Below are positions 1-8,776 of a stretch of 64,000 nt of DNA, piece by piece. The position numbers and the translations under genes were made by a program. Position 1 is the first letter of the stretch. Every line of letters begins with the position of its first letter. The notes below the pieces were generated by a model that made no database searches, was not told the DNA's origin, and saw only the letters and a list, made by a program, of their open reading frames with translations. The DNA comes from Paraeggerthella hominis (GTDB taxonomy: Bacteria; Actinomycetota; Coriobacteriia; Coriobacteriales; Eggerthellaceae), in the NCBI RefSeq assembly GCF_021044775.1, contig NZ_JAJNOQ010000002.1, positions 333,127-397,126 on the forward strand, in the 5' to 3' direction.

Positions 1-1391
1 TGCCCTCCGCCGACCCTGCGGCCGTGGGTTTTGCCCGCCAGGCGGCGCGCGAAGCGTGCATCGCGTCTCTGGGCGAAGGGGTGCTTCCCGATGAAGGCCT
101 CCGATTGGCGGCAGCATGCTGGGGCGGCCCCGTGCACCTCAACTTTCCGTTCGACGAACCGCTCAAGCCCGACCTTTCCGCGGAAGGGGTGTTTGACGTC
201 GGCAGATCTTTGTCGGAGGCGTTCGGGGTCATGCGTCCGCGTGCATCGTTCGGCATGCAGGATGCCGCCCGCGTTTCTTCGTTGCTTGCCAACCGCCGCA
301 CGCTCGTGTTGGCGGGGGAAGGCTCGTGCGCAACGGAGTTCGAGGCGCGCAAGGTGCTTGCGTGGGCCGAGGCGTTCGACCTCCCCGTTTTGGCAGATCC
401 GCTTTCCGGCCTGCGCTGCTTTGCGGATAACGTGGTGATCGACAACTACGATTCTCTGTTCGGCGTTGGCGGGTCGGTCCCCGAAGAGCGCGCTCCGCAG
501 GCGGTTATCCGCTTCGGGCGCTTCCCGGTGTCGAAGAAGGCGACGCAGATGGTGGCGTCGCTTCGCCCGATGCAGATTGTCGTCGATCCGCTTGAGACGC
601 GCGATTGCAATGCAGCCACCGATCTGTTCGTGCGTTGCGGGCCGGTCGAGTTCGCAGGGTCGTTGCGCGTGGCTTGCGACCTGGGGACCATCGATCATGA
701 ACCTTCGGATCGGCAGCGGGATTTCGCAGGCGCTTGGAAGGCCGCGAACGATGCGGCGCGAAGCTGCTTGATCGCGGCTGATTCCGTGGAGGCGGGCTTC
801 GAGGGCGCGTTCGTGCGGCGCGTCGTGGAGCTTGCGCCTGCCGGGTCGTGTTTGTTCGCAGCCAACTCCATGAGCGTGCGCGCCGTTGACACGTTCTGCC
901 TCAAGGGCAACAAGTCCTTGACGGTGCTGTGCAATCGCGGGTTGAACGGCATCGACGGCACGGTGTCCACGGCGCTGGGCGCTGCTCAATCGTTCGCGCA
1001 AACGACGCTGCTCACGGGCGATCTTACCCTGCTGCACGACGTGAACGCCCTTGCCCTGCAACGCGAGCTGCGCGTTCAAGCGGCGCAGGGCGGCGGTTCG
1101 CCCAGCATCGTGATCGTGCTGCTCAACAACAACGGCGGCGGCATCTTCGACATGCTGCCCCAGAAATCCGACGAGGACTACTTCGAGCGGCTGTTCCTCA
1201 CCCCGCAAGACGTCGATTTCGCCGCCGCTGCGCAAGCGTTTCGCGTGCCCTATCGACGCGCCGAGACCGTTTCGCAGTTCGACGAAGCGTACCGGGCATG
1301 TCTTGGCGTTCCCGGTATCAGTCTGATCGAGGTTCCGGTTCCCCTGGAAGGCCTGCGGGAGCGATACGCGCCGTATTGGAATCTTTCCTAA
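1..1391 (+). CDS. menD: MenD, SEPHCHC synthase (5' truncated by window edge)
   Basis: ThDP-dependent 2-succinyl-5-enolpyruvyl-6-hydroxy-3-cyclohexene-1-carboxylate synthase, which joins isochorismate to 2-oxoglutarate in menaquinone synthesis. The reading frame is open through the left edge, so the visible 462 codons lack the N-terminus; the GTG at 24 is internal. The C-terminal ThDP-binding part is recognisable: a GDLTLLHD stretch, then NNNGGGIF followed by MLPQ, the MenD form of the diphosphate/Mg-binding signature. The family runs about 550-600 residues, so roughly 100 are missing. It heads the men genes that follow on the same strand, which supports the call. menF is not visible and may lie upstream. 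Confidence 0.92.
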   Translation, partial: PSADPAAVGFARQAAREACIASLGEGVLPDEGLRLAAACWGGPVHLNFPFDEPLKPDLSAEGVFDVGRSLSEAFGVMRPRASFGMQDAARVSSLLANRRTLVLAGEGSCATEFEARKVLAWAEAFDLPVLADPLSGLRCFADNVVIDNYDSLFGVGGSVPEERAPQAVIRFGRFPVSKKATQMVASLRPMQIVVDPLETRDCNAATDLFVRCGPVEFAGSLRVACDLGTIDHEPSDRQRDFAGAWKAANDAARSCLIAADSVEAGFEGAFVRRVVELAPAGSCLFAANSMSVRAVDTFCLKGNKSLTVLCNRGLNGIDGTVSTALGAAQSFAQTTLLTGDLTLLHDVNALALQRELRVQAAQGGGSPSIVIVLLNNNGGGIFDMLPQKSDEDYFERLFLTPQDVDFAAAAQAFRVPYRRAETVSQFDEAYRACLGVPGISLIEVPVPLEGLRERYAPYWNLS

Positions 1392-1464
1392 TGGGGGCCG
1401 ATGCGCGTGCGCTGCGCCGGTCCAGCCTGTTGAACCGGTTCAGGTGCCCGCTTGCGCCATGTGG

Positions 1465-1536
1465 TTCGGAGGTGCGATGAGCGAAGTCTTGCAGCACGAG
1501 TTCGGAGATGCGATGAGCGAGGTTTTGCAGCATGAG
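1465..1536 (+). repeat. 36-bp tandem duplication containing RBS and start codon
   Basis: Copies at 1465-1500 and 1501-1536 match at 32 of 36 positions. Each holds a GGAGGTG or GGAGATG ribosome-binding site, an ATG and the codons for MSEVLQHE. Because 36 is a multiple of three, the second copy sits in frame with the first. Confidence 0.9.
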
Positions 1537-2415
1537 AGCAGCTTCGATGTGCGCGGCGTACGCTACCGCTACCTGATCTGGACGGGGGCTTGCCGGTCGC
1601 TTCCCCCGGTTATCTTGCTGCATGGGTTTTCCCAAAGCGCCGACTCGTGGGATCAAGTTGCCCCCTTGCTTGCTTGCCACCGCACGGTATATGCGCTTGA
1701 CCTGGTTGGACATGGAGGGTCGGCCGCTCCTGCGGATTCGTTTTCCTATGCGCTGCAAGCTCAGGGGGAGGCTCTGCTTTCGTTTGCCGCGCACGCGGCG
1801 GCGGAAAACGGCGGGCGCCGCCCTGCGGTGATCGGGTATTCGATGGGCGGTCGTATTGCACTGTCTTCCCTGGTTGGACAGCCGGAAGCGTTCTCTCGTA
1901 CGGTGAGCTCGCTTGTTCTGGAAAGCGCTGGGCTCGGATTCGCCACCGATGCCGATCGTGCTTGTGCGGCAGATCGCGATGCGGCTAATGCCTCCCGCTT
2001 GCGTGAGCAGGGCCTGAAGGCGTTCATGGATGCATGGGAGCGTCTTCCGCTGTTCGCTTCCCAACGACGTTTGCCCCCGAACGTGCGGTCTCACGTGCGC
2101 GCCGGACGGCTCGCTAATGACGCGGAGGCGCTTGCGCGTACGTTCGAGCATGCCGGCCAGCATTCGATGCCAACGCGCAAAAAGGTGCTTTCCGCGCTGG
2201 CTACTGTTTGCGACCAGGGAGTTTCGGTTCAGTATCTGACCGGGTCGCTCGATCGGAAGTACTGTGCGCTGTCCGAAGAGCTGCGCTGCGTTCCCGACGT
2301 TGCCGTCGAGGTAGTTCAAGGTTCGGGACACAACGTGCATCTGGAGGCGCCCGCGGATTTCGTTCGATGCGTCGAGGCGTTCCTGGCGCCCGCGTCCCTC
2401 AGGCCGCGCGCATAG
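1477..2415 (+). CDS. menH: MenH-like alpha/beta hydrolase (SHCHC synthase candidate)
   Basis: Alpha/beta-hydrolase fold protein that probably eliminates pyruvate from the MenD product to give SHCHC. Visible features are the oxyanion strand LLHGFSQSADSW, the nucleophile elbow GYSMGG and the late catalytic His in GSGHNVHLEAP. It begins 85 bp after menD and precedes menB, which argues for MenH over a generic hydrolase. The start is ambiguous: an imperfect 36-bp tandem duplication (1465-1536) gives two in-frame copies of Shine-Dalgarno plus ATG, at 1477 and 1513, and both would make MSEVLQHE. I chose the first (312 aa). An upstream GTG at 1444 has no good ribosome site. The function rests on context plus fold. 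Confidence 0.72.
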   Translation: MSEVLQHEFGDAMSEVLQHESSFDVRGVRYRYLIWTGACRSLPPVILLHGFSQSADSWDQVAPLLACHRTVYALDLVGHGGSAAPADSFSYALQAQGEALLSFAAHAAAENGGRRPAVIGYSMGGRIALSSLVGQPEAFSRTVSSLVLESAGLGFATDADRACAADRDAANASRLREQGLKAFMDAWERLPLFASQRRLPPNVRSHVRAGRLANDAEALARTFEHAGQHSMPTRKKVLSALATVCDQGVSVQYLTGSLDRKYCALSEELRCVPDVAVEVVQGSGHNVHLEAPADFVRCVEAFLAPASLRPRA

Positions 2416-3257
2416 CGTTGTTGGTTTTTGCTTTGCGGCGTAGGTGCGAAGCGTCCTCTCGTGCGGGAGGCGCGGTGCTTACGGGTGCGCCCATGGGTGC
2501 GGGGTGCGCGCCTCCCGGTGCCCCTGCTCCTGCGCGCCCTTGCGCTAGCGGTCGGCGACGTCCTGAGCCAGCTCGATCGGCCGCGCCTCTGCCCCCTTGC
2601 CGACCGTCCGCCTCCTCCGCGCTGGGGAGCGCGCACGAAAAACCCCTGTCGCTGGCAGGTTTTGACGGTTTGAGGTCGTCGAGTTGAGCAGCGTGTTTGC
2701 CAAAGTTCGACCTGCTTTTCGTTTTGCCTGCTCACAGCCTCGATCTACCAAGCTGCCTTTTCCGGAGCACCTGCCTTGCCAGATCAATCGACCTCAAACC
2801 GTCAAAACCTGCCAGCGAGGGCGGTTTTTCGTGCGCAAGCCTCTTTCCGGGTGCGGGGTTGCGGCTGGGTGCTGCCGCTGACGGGGTGCGACGGTTCTGG
2901 CAGGGCACCCTGCCGCCAACAAGGCGCGGCAGCGGCGTGCGGCGACGGCAGGACGCGCCGTGCGGCAGCGCGCTCCGGCGCTGCCAGCAGGCCCCGGCGG
3001 TTCTGACAGCGCGTGGTAGCGGAGGGCTTGCGAGAGCGGTCGAACGGGCGCTGCTCGGCGCGCGGCTCGCCCCGGTGGCCCGGCTTGTGCGCGACGGCGG
3101 GCGTTTTCCGCCGATTCCCCAGGTTGCGTCGTTTCTTTCCGGAGATATTCTGCGGAGACGTGCGCCTTTTCCCATTACGCGTTACTATAAGCCAATCCAA
3201 CCGAAAACCTCCCATACGGCGTGCTCGGCTGATCGAGCGCGTAATGAAAGGACGGCC
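2416..3257. other. Long GC-rich intergenic region between menH and menB
   Basis: This 842-bp stretch inside an otherwise compact men cluster has no convincing gene. Frames through it give Arg/Ala/Pro-rich low-complexity translations with no ribosome site or family motif. It contains the 206-bp inverted-repeat element at 2631-2836 and small GC hairpins such as one around 2897-2912. The last 80 bp before menB are less GC-rich and probably hold the menB promoter. Confidence 0.7.
2631..2836. repeat. Inverted-repeat element, 48-bp arms around 110 bp
   Basis: The left arm 2631-2678 and right arm 2789-2836 are reverse complements at 45 of 48 positions. The arms begin with GCGCACGAAAAACC and end with GACGGTTTGAGGTCG at the inner side. 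The 110-bp core (2679-2788) has no open frame worth calling. It could be a MITE-like non-autonomous element or a large RNA hairpin. No target-site duplication is evident. Confidence 0.85.
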
Positions 3258-4097
3258 ATGAGCGATACTGCGTGGCAGGCGGGCAAATCGTATCGAGAAA
3301 TCGTGTACGAGACGTGCGACGGCATTGCCAAAATCACCATCAACCGGCCCGAACGTCGCAACGCCTTCACTCCGCTCACCGTTACGGAGCTTTACGACGC
3401 GTTTAGCGTGGCACGCGACGACGCTTCGGTCGGCGTCATCATCCTGACGGGCGCGAATCACGGCGGCCGTCCCGAAGACGAGGCGTTCTGCTCCGGCGGC
3501 GACCAGAAGATTCGCGGCAACGGCGGCTATGTGGGCGAGGACAACATCCCGCGCCTCAACGTGCTTGACCTGCAGCGCCTCATCCGCGTTGTCCCCAAGC
3601 CCGTTATCGCCATGGTCAACGGCTACGCCATCGGCGGCGGTCACGTGCTGCACATTTTGTGCGACCTGTCCATTGCGGCCGAAACGGCCAAGTTCGGCCA
3701 GACGGGTCCGAAGGTCGGCAGCTTCGACGCTGGTTACGGCGCGGGCTATCTGGCCAACATCGTAGGCCAGAAGAAGGCGCGCGAAATCTGGTACCTGTGC
3801 CGGCAGTACACGGCGGCCGAGGCTTTGGACATGGGCCTGGTCAATAAGGTGGTTCCCTTCGACCAGCTCGAGCAGGAGTGCGTGAGCTGGGCGCGCGAAA
3901 TGCTGCAGTTCAGCCCCACGGCTCTGCGATTCATGAAGGCGTCGTTCAACGCGGCCACCGACGGTTTGGCGGGGATTCAGCAGCTTGCCGGCGATGCGAC
4001 GCTTCTGTATTACACTACGGACGAGGCGAAGGAAGGTCGCGACGCGTTCAAGGAGCATCGCGCGCCCGACTTCACTCAGTTCCCGAAGTTTCCCTAA
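3258..4097 (+). CDS. menB: MenB, 1,4-dihydroxy-2-naphthoyl-CoA synthase
   Basis: Crotonase-fold enzyme that cyclises o-succinylbenzoyl-CoA to 1,4-dihydroxy-2-naphthoyl-CoA in menaquinone synthesis. The 279-aa length is typical. Visible family features are INRPERRNAF near residue 28, SGGDQ at about 79-83, the oxyanion-hole segment GYAIGGGH at about 122-129 and SFDAGYG at about 155-161. The ATG at 3258 is preceded by GAAAGGAC; the same frame is open further upstream, but that part is low-complexity and starts well before any ribosome site. It is followed after 107 bp, without a T-tailed terminator, by the menE-menC fusion, so co-transcription is likely. Confidence 0.95.
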   Translation: MSDTAWQAGKSYREIVYETCDGIAKITINRPERRNAFTPLTVTELYDAFSVARDDASVGVIILTGANHGGRPEDEAFCSGGDQKIRGNGGYVGEDNIPRLNVLDLQRLIRVVPKPVIAMVNGYAIGGGHVLHILCDLSIAAETAKFGQTGPKVGSFDAGYGAGYLANIVGQKKAREIWYLCRQYTAAEALDMGLVNKVVPFDQLEQECVSWAREMLQFSPTALRFMKASFNAATDGLAGIQQLAGDATLLYYTTDEAKEGRDAFKEHRAPDFTQFPKFP

Positions 4098-4204
4098 GAT
4101 GGTGAATCCTGGCGTGCGGCGGCGTTCGCGCGCCAGGCGCGATGATAGTGCCTGGTCGTTGCGGCCAGCGACGAAGTGCTTGAGAGGCGGGGCGGAGTGC
4201 GGCG

Positions 4205-7027
4205 ATGATCGGCGCATTTGAAAGCATGGTGCGGCAGTGCCCGCAACGTACGTGCTTCACGTACGTTGACGAAGCGGGTGCGGAGCTGTCGTTTTCGTAT
4301 CGCGAAACGCGGATGCTGTCTGCGGCCATCGCGCGCAACTTGCAGTCCCATGGAGCGAATCCGGGAGACTGCCTTGTTGTCGATCTGCCGAACTGCCCTG
4401 CGTACGTGTTCCTTATGCTGGCCGCTGCGTACGGCGGCTTCACGCTGATAGCGCTCAACAACCGTTTGACGAGCGCCGAGAAGATGAGTCGCGTCATGGA
4501 GGTGGAGCGCACGTCCGATGCGCGCATCGCCGCACGTATCGACGAGGGCAACGTGAAGCGTGTACTCGATCGGGCGTCGGCGCTTCTTGCCGGCGAAGAA
4601 TCGACCGCGTCGCCTGCGTCGCGCGCTGCCGCTCGGCCGAGTCGACCGACGTTCTCCACGCTTGTTGCGGCCGCTTCGGCCGAGGCTCGCTCGACGAAGG
4701 CCCTGGGAAGGGCGGGTACGGGCAGGGCTTCCGCCCGTCGACGCGACGCCGTTGCTCGCCAAGATGCTCTTGAGGGCATCATCCACTTTGCCGAGCATGC
4801 CGCGCACGTGTTCGATTCCAGCATGCGAGCCGTGATCATGTTCACCTCGGGAACGACCGGCCGCGCAAAAGCAGTACCTCTCACCTGGGATAACGTGTGC
4901 CGTTCCTCGGAGATATCCAACACCGCCCTCAACCGTCGGGCCGAAGGGCTGTGGCAGGCCGCGCTGCCGCTGTACCACATAGGCGGGTTCCAGGTGGTGG
5001 TTCGCAGCTTTTTGAACAACAACAGCTTCGTGCTGTACCGCCGTTTCGATCCCGACCGCCTGTTGGGCGACGCTGCAAGCAAGGGCGCTACGCACGTGTC
5101 GGTGGTGGACAAGATGCTGCAGGATCTGCTTGCTTCGGGCCGTGCGGAAACGCTGAAGCGCTACGCCTGCATTCTTTTGGGCGGCGGAGCAACGAACCCG
5201 CAAACGCTCGAGCGCTCCTGTGCGCTGGGTCTTCGCGTGTACGCAAGCTACGGCATGACCGAGACTTCAAGCCAGATTGCCCACGCCCAGGTCACGTCTT
5301 CGTTCCAAGGCGGGCTGCGCCTGCTTCCCGGTTACAAGGCCCGCATTGTCGATCCGGGCGAGGATGGCTTCGGCCGTTTGGCGGTGAAGGGTCCCGGTGT
5401 GTTCGCGGGGTACCTGAACGCCCGCGCAGCTCATACGGTGGACGGGTACTTCCTCACGGGCGATACCGCCGCCATGTACCAGGGCTCCATCTACGTGAAG
5501 GAGCGTACCGAGGACATGTTCGTTTCGGGCGGGGAGAACATCTATCCCGCCGAGATCAAGGAGCGGCTTCTGCGCGTTCCGGGGGTCGCCGATGCGCATG
5601 TGTTCGGGGTTCCCGACGAGCGATGGGGGCGCCGACCCGTGGCGTTCGTGGAGCGCGAGCGGGCGCAGGAGGCATCAAGGTCGTCTGCGCTGGACAACTG
5701 CCGATTCGCGCATGCCGTGCGCGCTCATCTGGCGCCGCGGCTCTCGAAGCTGTACCTGCCGAAGCACGTGTGCGTGCTTGACGAGTTTCCGCGCAGCGGC
5801 ATTGGCAAGGTGGATCGCGCTGCCCTCGAAAGGCTGTACGACCAGCGCATCGAGGTGGTGCGCGTAACCCTGCACCGCATTCGCCTGCCTTTCGAGAGCC
5901 CCTTTAAAACTCCGAAGGGCGTGATGGCCCAGCGCGAGTCCATCATCGTGGAAGTGACCGACCATGCTGGCCGTACCGGGTTGGGCGAGTGCGTCGCGTT
6001 CCCGACGGACTGGTATCTACCGGAAACGCTCGATCAGGATGCGCGGATTCTGCGGGACGTGCTGGCGCCCCTTGTGCTGCGCGCGATGATGCTCCATCCA
6101 AGCGAGGCATCCGCCCTGTTTGCCACGCAGCCTGAATCGGCTTCGTTTCCCTTGGCGTGCGGCGCCATGGAGCCTGCCCTGTGGGATTTGTACGGCAAGA
6201 TAGTCGGCAAGCCGTTGTGGCAGCTCATAGGCGGGTCGAACAAGAAGTCGCCGCGCATCGGGGGACCGCTGTCCGCCTCCGTTTCCGCCGGGGCGGTTTT
6301 GGGGTTGGCCTCCGAAGCCGACACGGTGGCCTCGGCGCGCCGTTGCGTGGAGGCGGGCTACCGGCGCGTGAAGCTGAAGGTGGCTCCCGGTACGCTTGGA
6401 TGCGTGCGCGCGGTGCGCGAGGCGTTCCCCGACCTCGCCATTACGCTTGATGCGAACCAGAGTTTTTCCGATCGCGACGCGGACGAGCTGCGCGCGCTCG
6501 ACGCTTGCAACGTGGCTTGGATCGAGGAGCCGCTTGATCCCCGTCGTGTTTCGGGGTCGGATTCCTCAGATATCTTCACCCGGCTGGCGCGGCTGCAAAG
6601 AACCATGCGAACCCCGTTGTGCCTTGACGAGTCGATTGCCCGTCCGGCGGATCTTGCCCGCGCGCTTTCGCACCCCGAACTGAAATGCTATGCCGTGAAG
6701 ATCGGCAAGTTCGGAGGCGTGCAGCCTGCGCTCGATTTTGTGAACGCAGCGGCTGAGCGCGGCATAGACGTATGGATGGGGGGCATGTACGACACGGGCA
6801 TCTCCAAGCGTCTGCATGCTGCGTTCCAGACGCTGCCCAACGTTACGGCGCCGGGAGACATAGGGTCGACCGCTCGATATTTCTCGCATGACGTGACCGA
6901 TCCTCCGTACACGGCTGAACGCGGCCTGGTCACGTTGAACCGGGAAGGCAACCCATACGGCATAGGATGCGATCTCAACCGCTCGGTTCTGGCGAACGTG
7001 CTTGTTGGTCGGACAGCGGTCGAATAG
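4205..7027 (+). CDS. MenE-MenC fusion: OSB-CoA ligase plus o-succinylbenzoate synthase
   Basis: One uninterrupted 940-aa frame carries two successive menaquinone enzymes. Residues 1 to about 545 are an acyl-adenylating ligase (MenE) with the P-loop-like FTSGTTGRAKAVP at about 213-225, YGMTETS at about 349-355, LTGDT, and a C-terminal lysine region GIGKVDR. Residues from about 548 are an enolase-superfamily o-succinylbenzoate synthase (MenC): KLK near 722, LDANQSF near 747, EEPLDP near 774, CLDES near 805 and KIGKFGG near 832 supply the acid/base lysines and Mg ligands. An Ala/Arg/Ser-rich insert (about 130-175) interrupts the ligase domain. The MenC domain acts before MenE in the pathway, so the fusion could channel o-succinylbenzoate. 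No frameshift or stop lies at the junction. Confidence 0.9.
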   Translation: MIGAFESMVRQCPQRTCFTYVDEAGAELSFSYRETRMLSAAIARNLQSHGANPGDCLVVDLPNCPAYVFLMLAAAYGGFTLIALNNRLTSAEKMSRVMEVERTSDARIAARIDEGNVKRVLDRASALLAGEESTASPASRAAARPSRPTFSTLVAAASAEARSTKALGRAGTGRASARRRDAVARQDALEGIIHFAEHAAHVFDSSMRAVIMFTSGTTGRAKAVPLTWDNVCRSSEISNTALNRRAEGLWQAALPLYHIGGFQVVVRSFLNNNSFVLYRRFDPDRLLGDAASKGATHVSVVDKMLQDLLASGRAETLKRYACILLGGGATNPQTLERSCALGLRVYASYGMTETSSQIAHAQVTSSFQGGLRLLPGYKARIVDPGEDGFGRLAVKGPGVFAGYLNARAAHTVDGYFLTGDTAAMYQGSIYVKERTEDMFVSGGENIYPAEIKERLLRVPGVADAHVFGVPDERWGRRPVAFVERERAQEASRSSALDNCRFAHAVRAHLAPRLSKLYLPKHVCVLDEFPRSGIGKVDRAALERLYDQRIEVVRVTLHRIRLPFESPFKTPKGVMAQRESIIVEVTDHAGRTGLGECVAFPTDWYLPETLDQDARILRDVLAPLVLRAMMLHPSEASALFATQPESASFPLACGAMEPALWDLYGKIVGKPLWQLIGGSNKKSPRIGGPLSASVSAGAVLGLASEADTVASARRCVEAGYRRVKLKVAPGTLGCVRAVREAFPDLAITLDANQSFSDRDADELRALDACNVAWIEEPLDPRRVSGSDSSDIFTRLARLQRTMRTPLCLDESIARPADLARALSHPELKCYAVKIGKFGGVQPALDFVNAAAERGIDVWMGGMYDTGISKRLHAAFQTLPNVTAPGDIGSTARYFSHDVTDPPYTAERGLVTLNREGNPYGIGCDLNRSVLANVLVGRTAVE

Positions 7028-7056
7028 CTTTATCCAAAATGTTGCATAACCGTCTG

Positions 7057-7084
7057 TTCGGAAAGCGATGCAGTGGGGTATGAT
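7057..7084 (+). promoter_or_regulatory. Candidate promoter for the APC transporter
   Basis: TTCGGA at 7057-7062 and TATGAT at 7079-7084 are separated by 16 bp, 34 bp upstream of the transporter ATG. Moderate match only. Confidence 0.4.
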
Positions 7085-7117
7085 GCACGGTATCGTACAA
7101 AGAAGAACGGGGATTTC

Positions 7118-8647
7118 ATGAGCGCACCCGCAGCGAATCACGCGGCCGCATCAACTTCTGCGGCGGGATCTGGCAGCATTACAGGAGCGGACGGGTCCTC
7201 TGGATCGTCGCAAATTCATGGCAGCTTAGGAATATTTCGCCTGGTCACTACTGTTATTACGCTGATTGTCGGCGGCGGTGTATTCACGCTGGCGGGCGAT
7301 CAGGCCGCTGGCGGCGCAAGCGGCGCGGCTATCCTTACGGCATGGAGCATTTCCGGTATCGGCGTGCTGTGCCTGGTGATGACGTTTTATGCACTCTCTC
7401 GCATAAAGCCTCAGCTAAAGGGTGGAATTTACAGCTACGCAAGCGCCGGTTTCGGCGACTTTCTGGGGTTCAACAGCGCGTGGGGCTACTGGATCAGCGC
7501 GCTTTTGTGCACGGTCAGCTTCTCTGCGCTGCTGTTCGGCGCCCTCTCGTACTTCTTCCCCATTTTCGGCGGTGGAACCAATCTGCCTTCCGTGATCGGG
7601 GCCAGCGTTCTCATCTGGTTCTACGTGTTCTTGGTGTCGCGCGGCATCAAAGAGGCTACGGGCGTGAACGCCGTCATCACCATCAGCAAGTTCGTGCCTA
7701 TTTTCGTCGCCATCACGGCCATCATCTTCTTGCAGAAGTTCGATCCGGCGGTGTTCATGGCCAACCTCACCACGGGTTCCGATCCGGGGCTTCCCTTCTT
7801 CGACCAGGTGAGCAGCACTATGATGATCACCATCTGGGTGTTCGTGGGCATCGAGGGCGCCGTGGCCATTTCCGGGCGCGCCAAGAAAGAGCGCGACGTA
7901 GGCAAGGCCACTATTATCGCGTTCGTGTGCGTGTTGGCAATCTACCTGATGGTCAGCATGCTCAGCATGGGCGTGATGCCGCTTTCCCAGCTTGCCCAGC
8001 TGGAGAACCCGGCTTTGGCGGGCGTCATGGAGTACGCCGTTGGCCCGTGGGGCGCCATGCTCATCAACGGCGGCGTTGTGCTGTCGCTGGTGGGGGCCAT
8101 GCTGGGATACACGGTGCTGTCGAGCGAGTCCCCGTATGAGGCCGCCGAGCAGGGCGTGTTCATCAAGGCGTTCGCGAAGACCAACAAAAAGGGCGCGCCT
8201 ATCGTGACGCTGGTGGTCACGAACATTATCATCGAGGTGTTCCTGGTTCTCATGCTGTTCTCGGACAGCACCTACCAATTCTTCTACACGCTTTCGGCGG
8301 GAATGATCCTGCTTCCGTACTTGTTGTCGGCGGCGTACTTCGCCAAGATTACGTTCACCGAGCCCGGGGCGTTCAAGGGCCGCATCGGCGGCAACATCGT
8401 TTTGTGGCGCATTTTCGGAATCATCGGCGTGCTGTACAGCTTCTTTTTGGCGTGGGCAAGCGGGGCGGTGGGCCTTACCATCATGTCGCTTTTGTACGCG
8501 CCGGGCATCCTGATGTACATCAAGGGCAAAAAAGAGCGCAACGAGCCTTATCTGGTAAGCCTGCGCGACAAAGTGGTGGTGGCCGTCATCCTTTTGGCTG
8601 CGGCGGTTTCCATCGTTCTGATCGCAACCGGGCAGGTTGTTATCTAA
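7118..8647 (+). CDS. APC-superfamily amino acid permease/antiporter
   Basis: 509-aa inner-membrane transporter of the amino acid-polyamine-organocation superfamily, with about 12-13 hydrophobic helices. The glycine-rich first helix (LIVGGGVFTLAGDQAAGGASG) carries the unwound substrate-binding segment of APC proteins, and the overall pattern resembles basic amino acid antiporters such as the arginine/ornithine type. Substrate is not determinable from sequence. The start at 7118 follows AACGGGGA; an upstream GTG at 7073 in the same frame overlaps the candidate promoter. The N-terminal 35 residues are Ala/Ser/Gly-rich and cytoplasmic. It stands alone between the men genes and the purine operon. 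Confidence 0.82.
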   Translation: MSAPAANHAAASTSAAGSGSITGADGSSGSSQIHGSLGIFRLVTTVITLIVGGGVFTLAGDQAAGGASGAAILTAWSISGIGVLCLVMTFYALSRIKPQLKGGIYSYASAGFGDFLGFNSAWGYWISALLCTVSFSALLFGALSYFFPIFGGGTNLPSVIGASVLIWFYVFLVSRGIKEATGVNAVITISKFVPIFVAITAIIFLQKFDPAVFMANLTTGSDPGLPFFDQVSSTMMITIWVFVGIEGAVAISGRAKKERDVGKATIIAFVCVLAIYLMVSMLSMGVMPLSQLAQLENPALAGVMEYAVGPWGAMLINGGVVLSLVGAMLGYTVLSSESPYEAAEQGVFIKAFAKTNKKGAPIVTLVVTNIIIEVFLVLMLFSDSTYQFFYTLSAGMILLPYLLSAAYFAKITFTEPGAFKGRIGGNIVLWRIFGIIGVLYSFFLAWASGAVGLTIMSLLYAPGILMYIKGKKERNEPYLVSLRDKVVVAVILLAAAVSIVLIATGQVVI

Positions 8648-8664
8648 TTTTCCGCGTTCGAGTG

Positions 8665-8731
8665 CGCGCGTTCCTTTACACTGGTTCGCAGTAGAAATGC
8701 GGCTGGTGGCCGCATGGTAAGGGAACGCGCG
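8665..8731 (+). ncRNA. Candidate cis-regulatory RNA: three-way junction upstream of xpt
   Basis: A 15-bp closing stem pairs 8665-8679 with 8717-8731 (one G-U pair). It encloses a small hairpin (8680-8692, ACTG-GTTCG-CAGT), a linker AGAA and a 7-bp hairpin (8697-8715, ATGCGGC-TGGTG-GCCGCAT). The element lies 46 nt before the xpt start. Size and architecture resemble a purine aptamer, but the purine-riboswitch core sequences are absent. The long closing stem could instead be a T-less terminator of the upstream gene. Confidence 0.5.
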
Positions 8732-8776
8732 GCTTTGTGCTGCGCGACGGACAATCGTGCAAGTACGGAGGAGAAC

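Noticed and set aside
2802..4217. Long open frame of 471 codons on the minus strand opposite menB
   Set aside because: It is antisense to a certain gene, has low-complexity Arg/Ala-rich translation and no ribosome site; high GC content keeps shadow frames open. The same applies to the long antisense frames at 7415-9367, 57620-59989 and 60014-62113.
8665..8731. Classical purine riboswitch at xpt
   Set aside because: The three-way architecture is similar, but the conserved purine-aptamer core (such as UUUCUACC) is missing, so I do not name it as that class.
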